Shown: positions 47,469 to 54,670 of the stretch, piece after piece
Position numbering within the stretch: the first letter of the stretch is position 1
Layout: each line of letters starts with the position of its first letter
NCBI RefSeq assembly: GCF_010120715.1
Contig: NZ_CP047591.1
Coordinates: forward strand, 2,294,001 to 2,358,000
Direction of reading: 5' to 3'
Length of the DNA stretch: 64,000 bases
Source: Aminipila terrae
GTDB taxonomy: Bacteria > Bacillota > Clostridia > Peptostreptococcales > Anaerovoracaceae
Translations under genes and position numbers: made by a program
The notes under the pieces: generated by a model
What the model saw: only the letters and a program-made list of their open reading frames with translations
Database searches by the model: none
Told to the model about the DNA's origin: nothing

Positions 47469-47841
47469 GGGGATGTAAAGGTTTCGACGGGGGTGTAGAA
47501 GCCTGATAAGCGAGCCGCAGTTTGCCAAGTCTGCGTTAAAAATGGCACGTTAAATATAAACGCTAAAAATAATAACAATTACGCATTAGCTGCATAGTTC
47601 AGCGCCGCGCACAGCGGTAGCGTCGTCGGCCTGCATTCACCCGTAGGTGCATGGATCCGGCGTCGACATACGGGAAAACTCTGTGTGAGCTCCTAGTAGC
47701 ACAGGGGACTAATAGGATAGCGGACCTGATAGCCTGCCAACGGGCGATCGGAGAAGCGAAACAATAAAACATTGGCTGCGCTCGGAGAAATTCATGTGGA
47801 AATGCTTTCGGACAGGAGTTCGACTCTCCTCATCTCCACCA
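47469..47841 (+). ncRNA. ssrA: Transfer-messenger RNA (tmRNA)
   Basis: tmRNA (373 bases) frees stalled ribosomes with SmpB. It begins GGGGATGTAAAGGTTTCGAC and ends with the T arm and CCA (47839-47841). The tag reading frame at 47562-47597 encodes AKNNNNYALAA followed by TAG; the YALAA end is the usual degradation signal in Clostridia. The 3' end of this gene is also the attachment site of the prophage that follows. Confidence 0.97.
47825..47841 (+). other. Probable attL core at the 3' end of ssrA
   Basis: The integrase gene lies 67 bases beyond the tmRNA CCA end. Integration into the tmRNA 3' end that restores it is a well-known pattern for tyrosine recombinases. The core must copy part of CTCCTCATCTCCACCA. 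The exact limits need the distal site, which is outside the window. Confidence 0.6.
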
Positions 47842-47844
47842 CAA

Positions 47845-47875
47845 AACCGTTGAAATTTCAACGGTTATTTTTTTA
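47845..47875 (+). terminator. Terminator after ssrA
   Basis: AACCGTTG (47845-47852)/CAACGGTT (47859-47866) within a 22-base perfect palindrome, then a T run. If the attachment core ends at CCA, this hairpin is carried by the inserted element. Confidence 0.88.
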
Positions 47876-47886
47876 ATATTGTTGTT

Positions 47887-47907
47887 TGTCGTAAAATTGT
47901 CGTAAAA
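47887..47907. repeat. Direct repeats TGTCGTAAAA, possible integrase arm sites
   Basis: Two copies (47887-47896, 47898-47907), 11 bases apart, lie between the attachment site and the integrase stop. This is where arm-type binding sites are expected. Confidence 0.5.
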
Positions 47908-47908
47908 G

Positions 47909-49063
47909 TTATTTTTGACTGATGAGTTTTGAGAAATAATCATCCATCTTTTGAGCTGCTTCCTGATCAGAATTATTGAAGATATGAGTATAGGTATTTC
48001 TGGTTGTAGACAGCTGACTGTGTCCCAACCTTTTACTTATTTGTACCTCACTTACTCCAAGATAATCCAGGATAGAAGTATGAGTATGCCTTAATTGGTG
48101 GAAGGTGATTTTTCTAAGACCTTCTCTTTTTATGAAATTGGGGAACCATCTGTTTATATTTCTTGGAAAAATTGGTTCTCCAAATTCATTAACAAAAATA
48201 TAGCTTGAATCGTTCCATTTTGAACCAAGCCTGATTTTTTCTTTCTTCTGGTACAATTGATACTCTTTCAGTAGCTTCGTGCACAGCTCGGGAATTGAAA
48301 TTGTTCGTTGACTCTTTTTAGTCTTAGGTGAATCTTCAACAATGCCAAAACCATGCACATAGGATCTGTTCCTTTCAACAGTCAGGCTTTTCTCACTCCA
48401 GTTAATGTCTTCCCATTTTAATCCACATATTTCACTAGCTCTTAATCCAGTAAATAAGTCTAGCATAATAGCCACTTTGTAAGTTAGCTCGTCAGTATCA
48501 AGAGCCATGATTTTATCAATTAAAATTAATACTTCAGTACGATTATAAAAGTCGGCCTCTGCTGCTCTTAGCGGCTTTAATGTTACATCCTCACAGGGAT
48601 TTACAGATATAAGCTGCCATTTCTTTGCCGTAGTAAATATGGTACGTAAAAGTGAAAACGCACAATGAACGCTTTTATTAGAAAGACCACTTTCATATAA
48701 ATTATTAACCCATTGCTGCAATTGCAATACAGTAGCCTTGTTTGCTTTCCTTTTCTCAATGTATGGCTTAATCTGGTTCCTGATTAATACTTCATATTTG
48801 CTATAGGTGGATGCTTTTACGCTGTGCTTAGCATGTTCTTTCATGTAAAGGTCGCAAAGTTGCCCTATAGTAAAATTGCTTTCCTTAGCATAGTTGCCTG
48901 CTTCGCATTCAGCATAAAATTTGGCAAGTGCTTTATCGGCCTCCTTAGGTGACTTGCAGTGCACAGTTGTGTTGTATCTGTTGGGCTTGCCAGTATAGTC
49001 GGTGCCGATGCACACTTCTAAAAGATATGAATCTTTCCCTCTCTTTCTATAAGTTCCAGGCAT
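47909..49063 (-). CDS. int: Tyrosine recombinase/integrase
   Basis: A 384-residue phage-type integrase. N-terminal arm-binding AP2-like region (KRGKDSYLLEVCIGTDYTGK), SAM-like core-binding domain (~residues 65-150) and catalytic domain with Arg in FTGLRASEICGL, the lysine in SPKTKKSQRTI, HQLRHTH, and LGHSQLSTTRNTYTHIF with the nucleophilic tyrosine. It catalyses integration at ssrA. AGGAGG precedes the ATG. It is the attachment-proximal gene, reading towards ssrA. Confidence 0.96.
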   Translation of the reverse strand: MPGTYRKRGKDSYLLEVCIGTDYTGKPNRYNTTVHCKSPKEADKALAKFYAECEAGNYAKESNFTIGQLCDLYMKEHAKHSVKASTYSKYEVLIRNQIKPYIEKRKANKATVLQLQQWVNNLYESGLSNKSVHCAFSLLRTIFTTAKKWQLISVNPCEDVTLKPLRAAEADFYNRTEVLILIDKIMALDTDELTYKVAIMLDLFTGLRASEICGLKWEDINWSEKSLTVERNRSYVHGFGIVEDSPKTKKSQRTISIPELCTKLLKEYQLYQKKEKIRLGSKWNDSSYIFVNEFGEPIFPRNINRWFPNFIKREGLRKITFHQLRHTHTSILDYLGVSEVQISKRLGHSQLSTTRNTYTHIFNNSDQEAAQKMDDYFSKLISQK

Positions 49064-49090
49064 GTCATTACCTCCTTGGTATTTGATTTA

Positions 49091-49174
49091 GGGTATAAAA
49101 ATACCCTTAAATAGTTGTATTTTAAGGGTGGTAATGATACAATATGATTGCGAGTCATAGGTTTGTATCATTAC
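49091..49174. repeat. Nested inverted repeats upstream of int
   Basis: Three structures occur in 85 bases: GGGTAT/ATACCC (49091-49106), ACCCTTAAA/TTTAAGGGT (49103-49129, an alternative to the first), and a long hairpin with GTAATGATACAA (49131-49142)/TTGTATCATTAC (49163-49174) and inner TATGA/TCATA. They may be binding sites for the element's regulator or parts of a short RNA ending at the terminator at 49189. Confidence 0.6.
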
Positions 49175-49188
49175 AACCTATATGCATT

Positions 49189-49218
49189 AGCTCCCAGTGA
49201 TGGGAGCTTTTGTTTTGT
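49189..49218 (+). terminator. Intrinsic terminator on the + strand between two leftward genes
   Basis: AGCTCCCA (49189-49196)/TGGGAGCT (49201-49208) with a GTGA loop, then TTTGTTTTGTT. Both flanking genes run leftwards, so a rightward transcript must start in the preceding region. Confidence 0.8.
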
Positions 49219-49222
49219 TATT

Positions 49223-49660
49223 TTAATTAGAATTCAATACTAATCCAGTGTTTGAATCTACCCATCCTCCTGTTAAGCCTAATGCTTTTATAACTTCAGA
49301 TGAAAGGGGAACATAAGTTACATCGTTAATAACTACTGGCCCGTAATTTGAAGTTGTATTATTTAAATTAGTTCCATTAACTACAACGGGAAAAGAAGGT
49401 TTATTATAATTTGTTGTAGTTACAGATTTAGTAGTTGATTTTGCCACAGAACTAGAACTATAAGGGCAAACTCCATTTTTGTGCAAATGTGCTGGGTGAC
49501 CACCACAATGATAATGATAGCTTCCTAAACCGCTAACATTTTTATAATCATGATGCCCTCCTGCTGAATCTGTACGGCCTGAATGCGCAAGAACAACAAC
49601 TGGCATACAAATACATAACGCAATAATAACGATAACGTGTAATAATTTTTTCTTTTTCAT
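49223..49660 (-). CDS. Secreted YHYH domain protein
   Basis: A 145-residue exported protein. The signal peptide (KKKLLHVIVIIALCICMPVV, cleavage near VLAHS) is followed by the YHYH motif region (HSGRTDSAGGHHDYKNVSGL; YHYHCGGHPAHLHKNGVCPY), rich in His and Cys and probably metal-binding. A Ser/Thr linker and a C-terminal segment like the stalk/copper amine oxidase N-like domain (VVINDVTYVPLSSEVIKALG) follow. It lies in the lysogeny region between int and the repressor, a typical place for cargo expressed from the prophage. Role unknown. Confidence 0.85.
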   Translation of the reverse strand: MKKKKLLHVIVIIALCICMPVVVLAHSGRTDSAGGHHDYKNVSGLGSYHYHCGGHPAHLHKNGVCPYSSSSVAKSTTKSVTTTNYNKPSFPVVVNGTNLNNTTSNYGPVVINDVTYVPLSSEVIKALGLTGGWVDSNTGLVLNSN

Positions 49661-49746
49661 AATTTTCTCCTTAATTTATTAAAATACATATTTATACTAC
49701 ACTTTTTAATAAATTAATGCTGTCGTATTTTGACGAATTAAAAAAA

Positions 49747-49965
49747 TTATCCTACATGCCTAAGTGATTCTAAAATATCAACGCTGTACATTTGATTATA
49801 ATCTCTATTGTTGATATGCTCCATCTCATGGTCGTATGCTTTTATCTGAGTTTCTGAGTTTAGCCTGGCATTAATAAAAATTGTAAAGCTATCGTCACTA
49901 TTATATATTGTTAGGCCTCTTATTGTGGTAGGCATGTCGATAAGATGCACCTGTATATATTCCAA
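49747..49965 (-). CDS. Small ImmA/IrrE-like zinc peptidase domain protein
   Basis: A 72-residue protein with the motif YDHEMEHINNRD, an HExxH zinc site like that of ImmA, which cleaves the ImmR repressor in ICEBs1 and related phages. It is shorter than usual ImmA (about 125), so activity is uncertain. It begins with TTG immediately after the repressor stop, so the pair is coupled as in ImmR-ImmA modules. An ATG at about 49935 is less likely as it would remove the first strand. Confidence 0.68.
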   Translation of the reverse strand: MEYIQVHLIDMPTTIRGLTIYNSDDSFTIFINARLNSETQIKAYDHEMEHINNRDYNQMYSVDILESLRHVG

Positions 49966-50336
49966 TTATTCATCACCCTTTAATCTTTTTACCATATCAA
50001 TCACTAACTGTATATCACTTTTGCTTACCTTACGAGAGGCATCAAAAAGCATTCGTAAATCTTTGTCCTCATATATCTCTTGAGCAATTTCTGCAGCTTC
50101 AGGATCTAAATAATAGTTGCTTGCATTATCTTGATTATTACTTTCAAAATTGTCCAATTCAGAAAGACTAATTCCTAAAGCACTACATAGTGCTTTCACC
50201 GTTTCGAATTTTGGGTCGGTAGTTTGCCCAGCAAATATTTTGTTTAATGTTCCGAGTGGCACACCAGATAACCTAGACAGCTCTTCATTTGTCATGCCTA
50301 ATTCTTTTTTTTAATTCTTAAATATTCCACTCCCAT
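49966..50336 (-). CDS. XRE/cI-like repressor, frameshifted in a poly-A run
   Basis: A ~123-residue phage repressor. The helix-turn-helix reads LSRLSGVPLGTLNKIFAGQTTDPKFETVKAL; an acidic linker and a short helical C-terminal segment follow. As sequenced, the open frame starts at an internal ATG at 50295. The upstream ATG at 50336 (MGVEYLRIKK) is out of frame because of an eight-base run (50305-50312). Nine A would give MGVEYLRIKKKELGMTNEEL, a normal start for such repressors. The operators at 50372-50494 fit its expected binding. Confidence 0.85.
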
Positions 50337-50368
50337 TTTTTATTTCCTTTCCTTTATACGATGATAAT

Positions 50369-50397
50369 ATATTACCACTAACGGAAATATAACGCAA
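50369..50397 (-). promoter_or_regulatory. Leftward promoter of the repressor
   Basis: On the minus strand TTGCGT (complement of 50392-50397), 17 bases, TAATAT (complement of 50369-50374). The imperfect operator at 50372-50387 lies within it. Confidence 0.65.
50372..50387. promoter_or_regulatory. Repressor operator, imperfect copy
   Basis: TTACC-ACTAAC-GGAAA, related to the two better copies at 50447 and 50479. Location suggests autoregulation of the repressor. Confidence 0.55.
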
Positions 50398-50439
50398 TAT
50401 AAAATTACCGAAAAAGATAAAATACTTTCTTAATTATGA

Positions 50440-50468
50440 TTGACTGTTACCGAAAATGGTAATATAAT
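50440..50468 (+). promoter_or_regulatory. Rightward early promoter
   Basis: TTGACT (50440-50445), exactly 17 bases, TATAAT (50463-50468). The whole spacer is filled by an operator (50447-50462). Confidence 0.85.
50447..50462. promoter_or_regulatory. Repressor operator O1 inside the rightward promoter
   Basis: TTACC-GAAAAT-GGTAA, a perfect 5+6+5 palindrome between -35 and -10, so bound repressor must exclude RNA polymerase. Confidence 0.8.
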
Positions 50469-50478
50469 GAATTTGTAA

Positions 50479-50494
50479 TTACCGTTAATGGTAA
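50479..50494. promoter_or_regulatory. Repressor operator O2
   Basis: TTACC-GTTAAT-GGTAA. Its centre is 32 bases (three helical turns) from O1, which favours cooperative binding on one face of the DNA. Confidence 0.78.
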
Positions 50495-50510
50495 AGAAAG
50501 GAGAGGTAAT

Positions 50511-50717
50511 ATGCGAGCTTATTTAGAGTACGTAATGCAGACTAAAAATGTAACAAGAGCAGATTTATTAGAACTATTGAATGTATCAGAAAAAACACTG
50601 AGAAATAAAATTTCTGGTACAACTGATTTCACTTGGTCTGAAGCAAAAAAAATTAGAAACACGTTTTTCCCGGATCAAGATTATGACAAGTTATTTGAGC
50701 AACTACCAAAACAATAA
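50511..50717 (+). CDS. Small Cro-like DNA-binding protein
   Basis: A 68-residue protein with one helix-turn-helix (TRADLLELLNVSEKTLRNKISG). It is the first rightward gene of the switch, just after O2 with AGGAGAGG. Position and size suggest a Cro-type antirepressor or early regulator. Confidence 0.82.
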   Translation: MRAYLEYVMQTKNVTRADLLELLNVSEKTLRNKISGTTDFTWSEAKKIRNTFFPDQDYDKLFEQLPKQ

Positions 50718-50727
50718 GGGGGATCAT

Positions 50728-50934
50728 ATGGAAAACAAAATATTTGACAGTCGTGAAGCAGCAGCTTACTTACATATTTGCTATGACACGTTGGTAAGAA
50801 GTGTACGAAAAAATGAGATTCCTCATTTTAAGGTCGGGCGAAAGCTGTTATTCAGAAAAGACAGCTTAGATGAGTTTATCAGGAAACAGGAGGATGGTGC
50901 TAACGATGACCTACATACAGCAGCGCAAAATTGA
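50728..50934 (+). CDS. Excisionase-family (helix-turn-helix) protein
   Basis: A 68-residue protein of the MerR-like excisionase type: SREAAAYLHICYDTLVRSVRKNEIPHFKVGRKLLFRKDSLDEFI. The ATG at 50728 after AAGGGGG is chosen over an in-frame start at 50683. Such proteins bind DNA near attachment sites or act as regulators. Confidence 0.85.
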   Translation: MENKIFDSREAAAYLHICYDTLVRSVRKNEIPHFKVGRKLLFRKDSLDEFIRKQEDGANDDLHTAAQN

Positions 50935-51052
50935 GCGGTGCGATTCTCTGACAAGCACCAGAATTTATAAAGCTCTAACAGGGCAGCATAAGCCCTCTGA
51001 TATAGAGATAATTGAAAGTTTAAAGAAAGAAGGTAAGAAGTATGTCAATTAA
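50906..51052 (+). CDS. Small early protein, 48 residues
   Basis: Begins MTYIQQRKIERCDSL and overlaps the previous gene by 29 bases. AGGAGG lies upstream at about 50888-50893. Basic and unrecognised. It may be a phage early protein; the next gene overlaps its end by 11 bases. Confidence 0.55.
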   Translation: MTYIQQRKIERCDSLTSTRIYKALTGQHKPSDIEIIESLKKEGKKYVN

Positions 51053-51314
51053 GTCTGAAATTTTAAAAGTATCTTCAGAGTCAAATCCTAATTCCTTAGC
51101 AGGAGCAATCGCAGCGGTGGTTAAGGAAGGGCGAGAAGCAGAGGTACAAGCTATTGGAGCAGGAGCCGTTAACCAGGCAGTAAAAGCGGTGGCCATAGCA
51201 AGAGGGTATGTTGCCCCTTATGGCATGGACCTAGTATGTGTGCCAGGTTTCAAGAAACTAGAGCTTGATGATGGAATACGCACTGCAATGGTTTTAATTG
51301 TAGGGAGGAGGTAA
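51042..51314 (+). CDS. spoVS: SpoVS-like protein encoded in the prophage
   Basis: A 90-residue protein nearly collinear with sporulation protein SpoVS: EILKVSSESNPNSLAGAIAA, then EVQAIGAGAVNQAVKAVAIA and RGYVAPYGMDLVCVPGF match its core. SpoVS is an Alba-like small protein needed for spore coat and cortex stages in Bacillus. Here it lies among early phage genes, so it may let the element sense or influence sporulation, or act as a nucleic-acid-binding protein. Identification is firm; the role in the element is inference. Confidence 0.9.
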   Translation: MSIKSEILKVSSESNPNSLAGAIAAVVKEGREAEVQAIGAGAVNQAVKAVAIARGYVAPYGMDLVCVPGFKKLELDDGIRTAMVLIVGRR

Positions 51315-51319
51315 GGCAA

Positions 51320-51610
51320 ATGAATGTAAACACTGGAGAATTATTTAGAATGAGTCCAGAAATGGAAAAAGAACTTGCAAGACGTTTCTCTGAAAGGGAT
51401 GAGAGGTTCAAAGAAATGTTTAAACCCGTTCCCGTTGAATTTAGTGAAGAAGTTGAACAGGAACTAAATGGACAGGATAGAGGGTTGGTAGATATGACTA
51501 AAGGAACTCCTCTTGTAAAATGGGCCAAATCACAACAGTCCCATAAAGGTCCAAACAGGAAGCAGCGTAGGCAAATGGCTAAAGAGAGCCGCAGAAAAAA
51601 TAGAGGTTAG
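51320..51610 (+). CDS. Hypothetical phage protein, 96 residues
   Basis: Charged and without a recognised domain. The C-terminus is very basic (GPNRKQRRQMAKESRRKNRG), which suggests nucleic acid binding. It lies 5 bases after the SpoVS gene and 10 before the next gene. Confidence 0.65.
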   Translation: MNVNTGELFRMSPEMEKELARRFSERDERFKEMFKPVPVEFSEEVEQELNGQDRGLVDMTKGTPLVKWAKSQQSHKGPNRKQRRQMAKESRRKNRG

Positions 51611-51620
51611 GGAGGAGATA

Positions 51621-52124
51621 ATGGATAAATATTTTGAGATTGAAAAAGGCAGCCCAATCTACAATGACTATTTTAGGTATTTAGAGGAAGCAAAGAAGAT
51701 GACCAGTATATTCAATGCATTTGCAGAAAAGCATGGGATTGAAGCATCTGAATTTATTCCTAGAAAGAAAAAGCTATACATACTGCCAACTGAAAAAGAT
51801 AAAGACGTTTTTGGAAGGAAATTCACACAGGGCTATGGAGAATACGGAGAAAAACAGTTCAAATGTAATTCTGACATAGGCAAAGATTGGGTTTATACAG
51901 TACAGGACATGCCGATTCCGCATAAACCAATGTATTTTACTTATGGCCTACATGTTTTGGGTAGATTTTCTTCAAGATTATTTAACATAGGTGAAAATTT
52001 ATATGGCTCGTTGTCAGCTCATGAATGCAGTTTTGAATTGCTAGAATGCAGGAAGGAAATGAAAGCAAGTGAGTTTTACAAGATTTTAGAATCAGAAAAG
52101 GAGAAGAAAAATCATGAGAAATAA
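51621..52124 (+). CDS. Hypothetical phage protein, 167 residues
   Basis: Unrecognised soluble protein (IFNAFAEKHGIEASEFIPRK; WVYTVQDMPIPHKPMYFTYG). GGGAGGAG precedes the ATG. It belongs to the early operon; its end overlaps the following small gene by 11 bases. Confidence 0.65.
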   Translation: MDKYFEIEKGSPIYNDYFRYLEEAKKMTSIFNAFAEKHGIEASEFIPRKKKLYILPTEKDKDVFGRKFTQGYGEYGEKQFKCNSDIGKDWVYTVQDMPIPHKPMYFTYGLHVLGRFSSRLFNIGENLYGSLSAHECSFELLECRKEMKASEFYKILESEKEKKNHEK

Positions 52125-52293
52125 AGAAGAAATCTGTGAGGAAATGAAGAAGGTTAAGACAGCGCGAAAGGCAGCTGTAAAAAAGTTAGACCGCTGCAAT
52201 GAGAGGTTAGAAGAATTGTATATCGAAATGGAGGAAGTGGTATGTCAGACAGAATTGAACGGTACCGCCGTAGATGGGTTAGAACAGCAGTAA
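52114..52293 (+). CDS. Small coiled-coil protein, 59 residues
   Basis: Begins MRNKEEICEEMKKVKTARKA, highly charged and helical. AAAGGAGAAG lies just before the ATG. It overlaps the preceding gene by 11 bases and the 3D-domain gene by 52. The good site and the coupling support it, but no family is known to me. Confidence 0.6.
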   Translation: MRNKEEICEEMKKVKTARKAAVKKLDRCNERLEELYIEMEEVVCQTELNGTAVDGLEQQ

Positions 52294-52784
52294 AGCGGTG
52301 CACAGCTATGGTTGTCGGAACCCTGGTGATTTGTACAAGCATTAATGTATATGCTGACTACAGTCTGCAGCAGGACCTGGACACAGTGAAGATGCAGCAA
52401 ACCGACACACTAAACACACTTATGTACCACAGGATGTATACGGAGCCAGAGCTGACGGAAGTAAATCCCGTAACAAAACTGGAGAAGCCGGCACTGGTCA
52501 GTTTAGGAAAGTTCAAGATAACTCATTACTGCAGCTGCGTAAAATGTTGCGGCAAAGCAGATGGTATTACTAAGACTGGGACAAAAGCAACTGCAGGGAG
52601 GACCATCGGTGTGGACCCGGATATAATTCCGCTGGGAAGTACAGTGTACATAGATGGACAAGCATTTGTGGCAGAGGATACTGGTGGAGGCATTAAAGGT
52701 AACCGGATTGATATGTTTGTTCAAAGTCACCAGGAAGCCAAGGAAAAGGATGTGTATGAGACGGAGGTGTTTATAGAAATGTGA
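52242..52784 (+). CDS. 3D domain protein
   Basis: A 180-residue protein with an N-terminal membrane or signal segment (CTAMVVGTLVICTSINVYA) and a C-terminal 3D domain (TGTKATAGRTIGVDPDIIPL; GSTVYIDGQAFVAEDTGGGIKGNRIDMF) with its three conserved aspartates. The fold is that of MltA/Rpf-like peptidoglycan enzymes. The cysteine motif CSCVKCCG precedes it. In phage it is probably a wall-active enzyme, oddly placed in the early region. GGAGG precedes the ATG. Confidence 0.85.
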   Translation: MSDRIERYRRRWVRTAVKRCTAMVVGTLVICTSINVYADYSLQQDLDTVKMQQTDTLNTLMYHRMYTEPELTEVNPVTKLEKPALVSLGKFKITHYCSCVKCCGKADGITKTGTKATAGRTIGVDPDIIPLGSTVYIDGQAFVAEDTGGGIKGNRIDMFVQSHQEAKEKDVYETEVFIEM

Positions 52785-52948
52785 ATAAGTTGGATGGAAC
52801 ACGGAACAGGACTGAGTGCCAGATTGAAGTTATAAAAGAAAAAGCACCTACAGAGGCGGCAACCTCAGACGTAAGTGCACATTCAAATAATCAAGTTAAG
52901 AATACATCAGACAGTAAAAACTGTCAAGATGCATTAAATAATATTTAA
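52781..52948 (+). CDS. Possible small protein with GTG start, 55 residues
   Basis: The GTG overlaps the preceding stop by four bases, and GGAGG is about a dozen bases upstream. The product (start MNKLDGTRNRTECQIEV) is polar and unrecognised. Moderate support only. Confidence 0.4.
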   Translation: MNKLDGTRNRTECQIEVIKEKAPTEAATSDVSAHSNNQVKNTSDSKNCQDALNNI

Positions 52949-52962
52949 AGGAGATTAGATAT

Positions 52963-53484
52963 ATGAAAACAATTTTTGAATTAAACATTCATGAGTTATC
53001 ACAGACCCTCGCAGACGGCAGTCTGGCAAAATTAGCTGACTCAATCAAGAACCTTGAAAAGACAAGTGCATTAGATTGCAGTAAGCCAGAGCAACAAACA
53101 AAGGCAGTTCCTGTCGTAACTGAAGCACCAGTAATGACCATTCCTGTAACAGCTCAGCAAAATACTGCTATTTCACAGGGACAACAGGCTCCATTCGTTC
53201 AGCAGCCGATTTCAACAATGCCTGTATCAACACCTGTACCAACTCAGCAGCCTCAGATGCAGACGCAACCACAGGTTATGCAGCAAAATGTATTACCTGT
53301 AACAGAAACCGTTTATACAATGGAGCAGCTTGCTCTGGCGGGTATGCAGGTATGTGATGCTGGAAAGAGAAATGAAGTTGTTGCTCTGCTCACCTCGTTT
53401 GGTGTATCAGCGCTTACTGAATTAGCAAAGGAACAATACGGGGCTTATGCAACAAAACTCAGGGAAATGGGGGCTAAACTTTAA
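52963..53484 (+). CDS. Hypothetical phage protein with Gln/Pro-rich linker, 173 residues
   Basis: Two helical ends (LNIHELSQTLADGSLAKLADS; MEQLALAGMQVCDAGKRNEV) flank a long Gln/Pro-rich disordered centre (~residues 45-115). Its end overlaps the next gene by one base. Proteins of this form often precede DUF2800 in clostridial phages; function unknown, perhaps a replication accessory factor. Confidence 0.7.
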   Translation: MKTIFELNIHELSQTLADGSLAKLADSIKNLEKTSALDCSKPEQQTKAVPVVTEAPVMTIPVTAQQNTAISQGQQAPFVQQPISTMPVSTPVPTQQPQMQTQPQVMQQNVLPVTETVYTMEQLALAGMQVCDAGKRNEVVALLTSFGVSALTELAKEQYGAYATKLREMGAKL

Positions 53485-54668
53485 TGGCAAAAGAAAATAT
53501 GGAGAGAGCTCATGCCCTGCTGTCCGCATCTGCAGCAGCCAGATGGCTGACCTGTACACCTTCAGCAAGGCTTGAAGAAACTCTGCCGGAACAGACCTCA
53601 GAATATGCGGATGAAGGCTCCCTTGCTCATGAAATTGGGGAGCTCAAAGTTAAAAAGACGTTTATAGAGCCGATGACTCCTACAAAGTTTAAAAACGCGC
53701 TTAAGAAGCTTCAGCAGAAGCCTTTGTACCAAAATGAAATGATGGGCTTTACAGATGAATACCTGGACTACATAGAGAAAACAGTACATGGATTTACATC
53801 ACCACCTTACATTGCGGTAGAGAAGAAAATTAATTTTTCTGCTTTCGTTCCAGAGGGATTTGGAACCGTTGACTGCATTATAATCGGCGGGGGAAAGATG
53901 CATATAATTGATTTTAAATATGGAAAAGGTGTTCCGGTTTCTGCAGAGGACAACCCGCAGATGAAGCTGTATGCACTTGGTGCATACATGGAATATTCAT
54001 TTCTTTATCCTGTCGAAACAATACGCATGACAATAGTTCAGCCAAGATTGGATAGCATATCAGAATATGAAATTTCAAAGTCAGAATTACTTATGTGGGG
54101 TGAGCTGATTAAACCTGTTGCCTTAAGAGCCTTTAATGGGGAAGGAGAATTTACGCCTTCTGAATATGCCTGCAAGTTTTGCAGAGCTAAATCACTCTGC
54201 AGGGCAAGAATGGATTTTAATATGGAGCTGGAACCTGAAAAGGGAAAGTTGCCACCTCTCATATCAAATGAAGAAGTAGGGGCAATCCTGCAAAGAGCCA
54301 GAGATATTGCTAAATGGGTAAAGAATCTTGAAGAATATGCGCTAAACACCTGCCTTTCTGGTGGGTTGATACCAGGATGGAAAGCAGTAGAGGGACGCAG
54401 CAACCGAGAATTTATTGACCAAGATGCGGCGTTTAAAAAACTAATTGACGGAGCAATCGTAGAGGAAACCATGCTATATAAGAGGGAACCGATAACTTTA
54501 ACTAAGGTTGAGGATCTTCTTGGCAAAAAGCAATTTAAGGAGATCCTAGAGGAATACGTTACTAAAAAGGAAGGTAAGCCAGCGCTTGCCGTAGAATCAG
54601 ATAAAAGAGAAGCTATACAAAACAAAATAACGCCGGAAGAGGCATTCAAGAATACGGAGGATAAATAA
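53484..54668 (+). CDS. DUF2800 protein, PD-(D/E)XK nuclease-like
   Basis: A 394-residue RecB/Cas4-like nuclease of phage replication modules. The motif region DCIIIGGGKMHIIDFKYGKG holds the catalytic Asp and Lys, and CKFCRAKSLCRARMDF supplies a cysteine cluster that may bind Fe-S. It probably acts in recombination with the neighbouring DUF2815 protein. Confidence 0.87.
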   Translation: MAKENMERAHALLSASAAARWLTCTPSARLEETLPEQTSEYADEGSLAHEIGELKVKKTFIEPMTPTKFKNALKKLQQKPLYQNEMMGFTDEYLDYIEKTVHGFTSPPYIAVEKKINFSAFVPEGFGTVDCIIIGGGKMHIIDFKYGKGVPVSAEDNPQMKLYALGAYMEYSFLYPVETIRMTIVQPRLDSISEYEISKSELLMWGELIKPVALRAFNGEGEFTPSEYACKFCRAKSLCRARMDFNMELEPEKGKLPPLISNEEVGAILQRARDIAKWVKNLEEYALNTCLSGGLIPGWKAVEGRSNREFIDQDAAFKKLIDGAIVEETMLYKREPITLTKVEDLLGKKQFKEILEEYVTKKEGKPALAVESDKREAIQNKITPEEAFKNTEDK

Positions 54669-54670
54669 TT

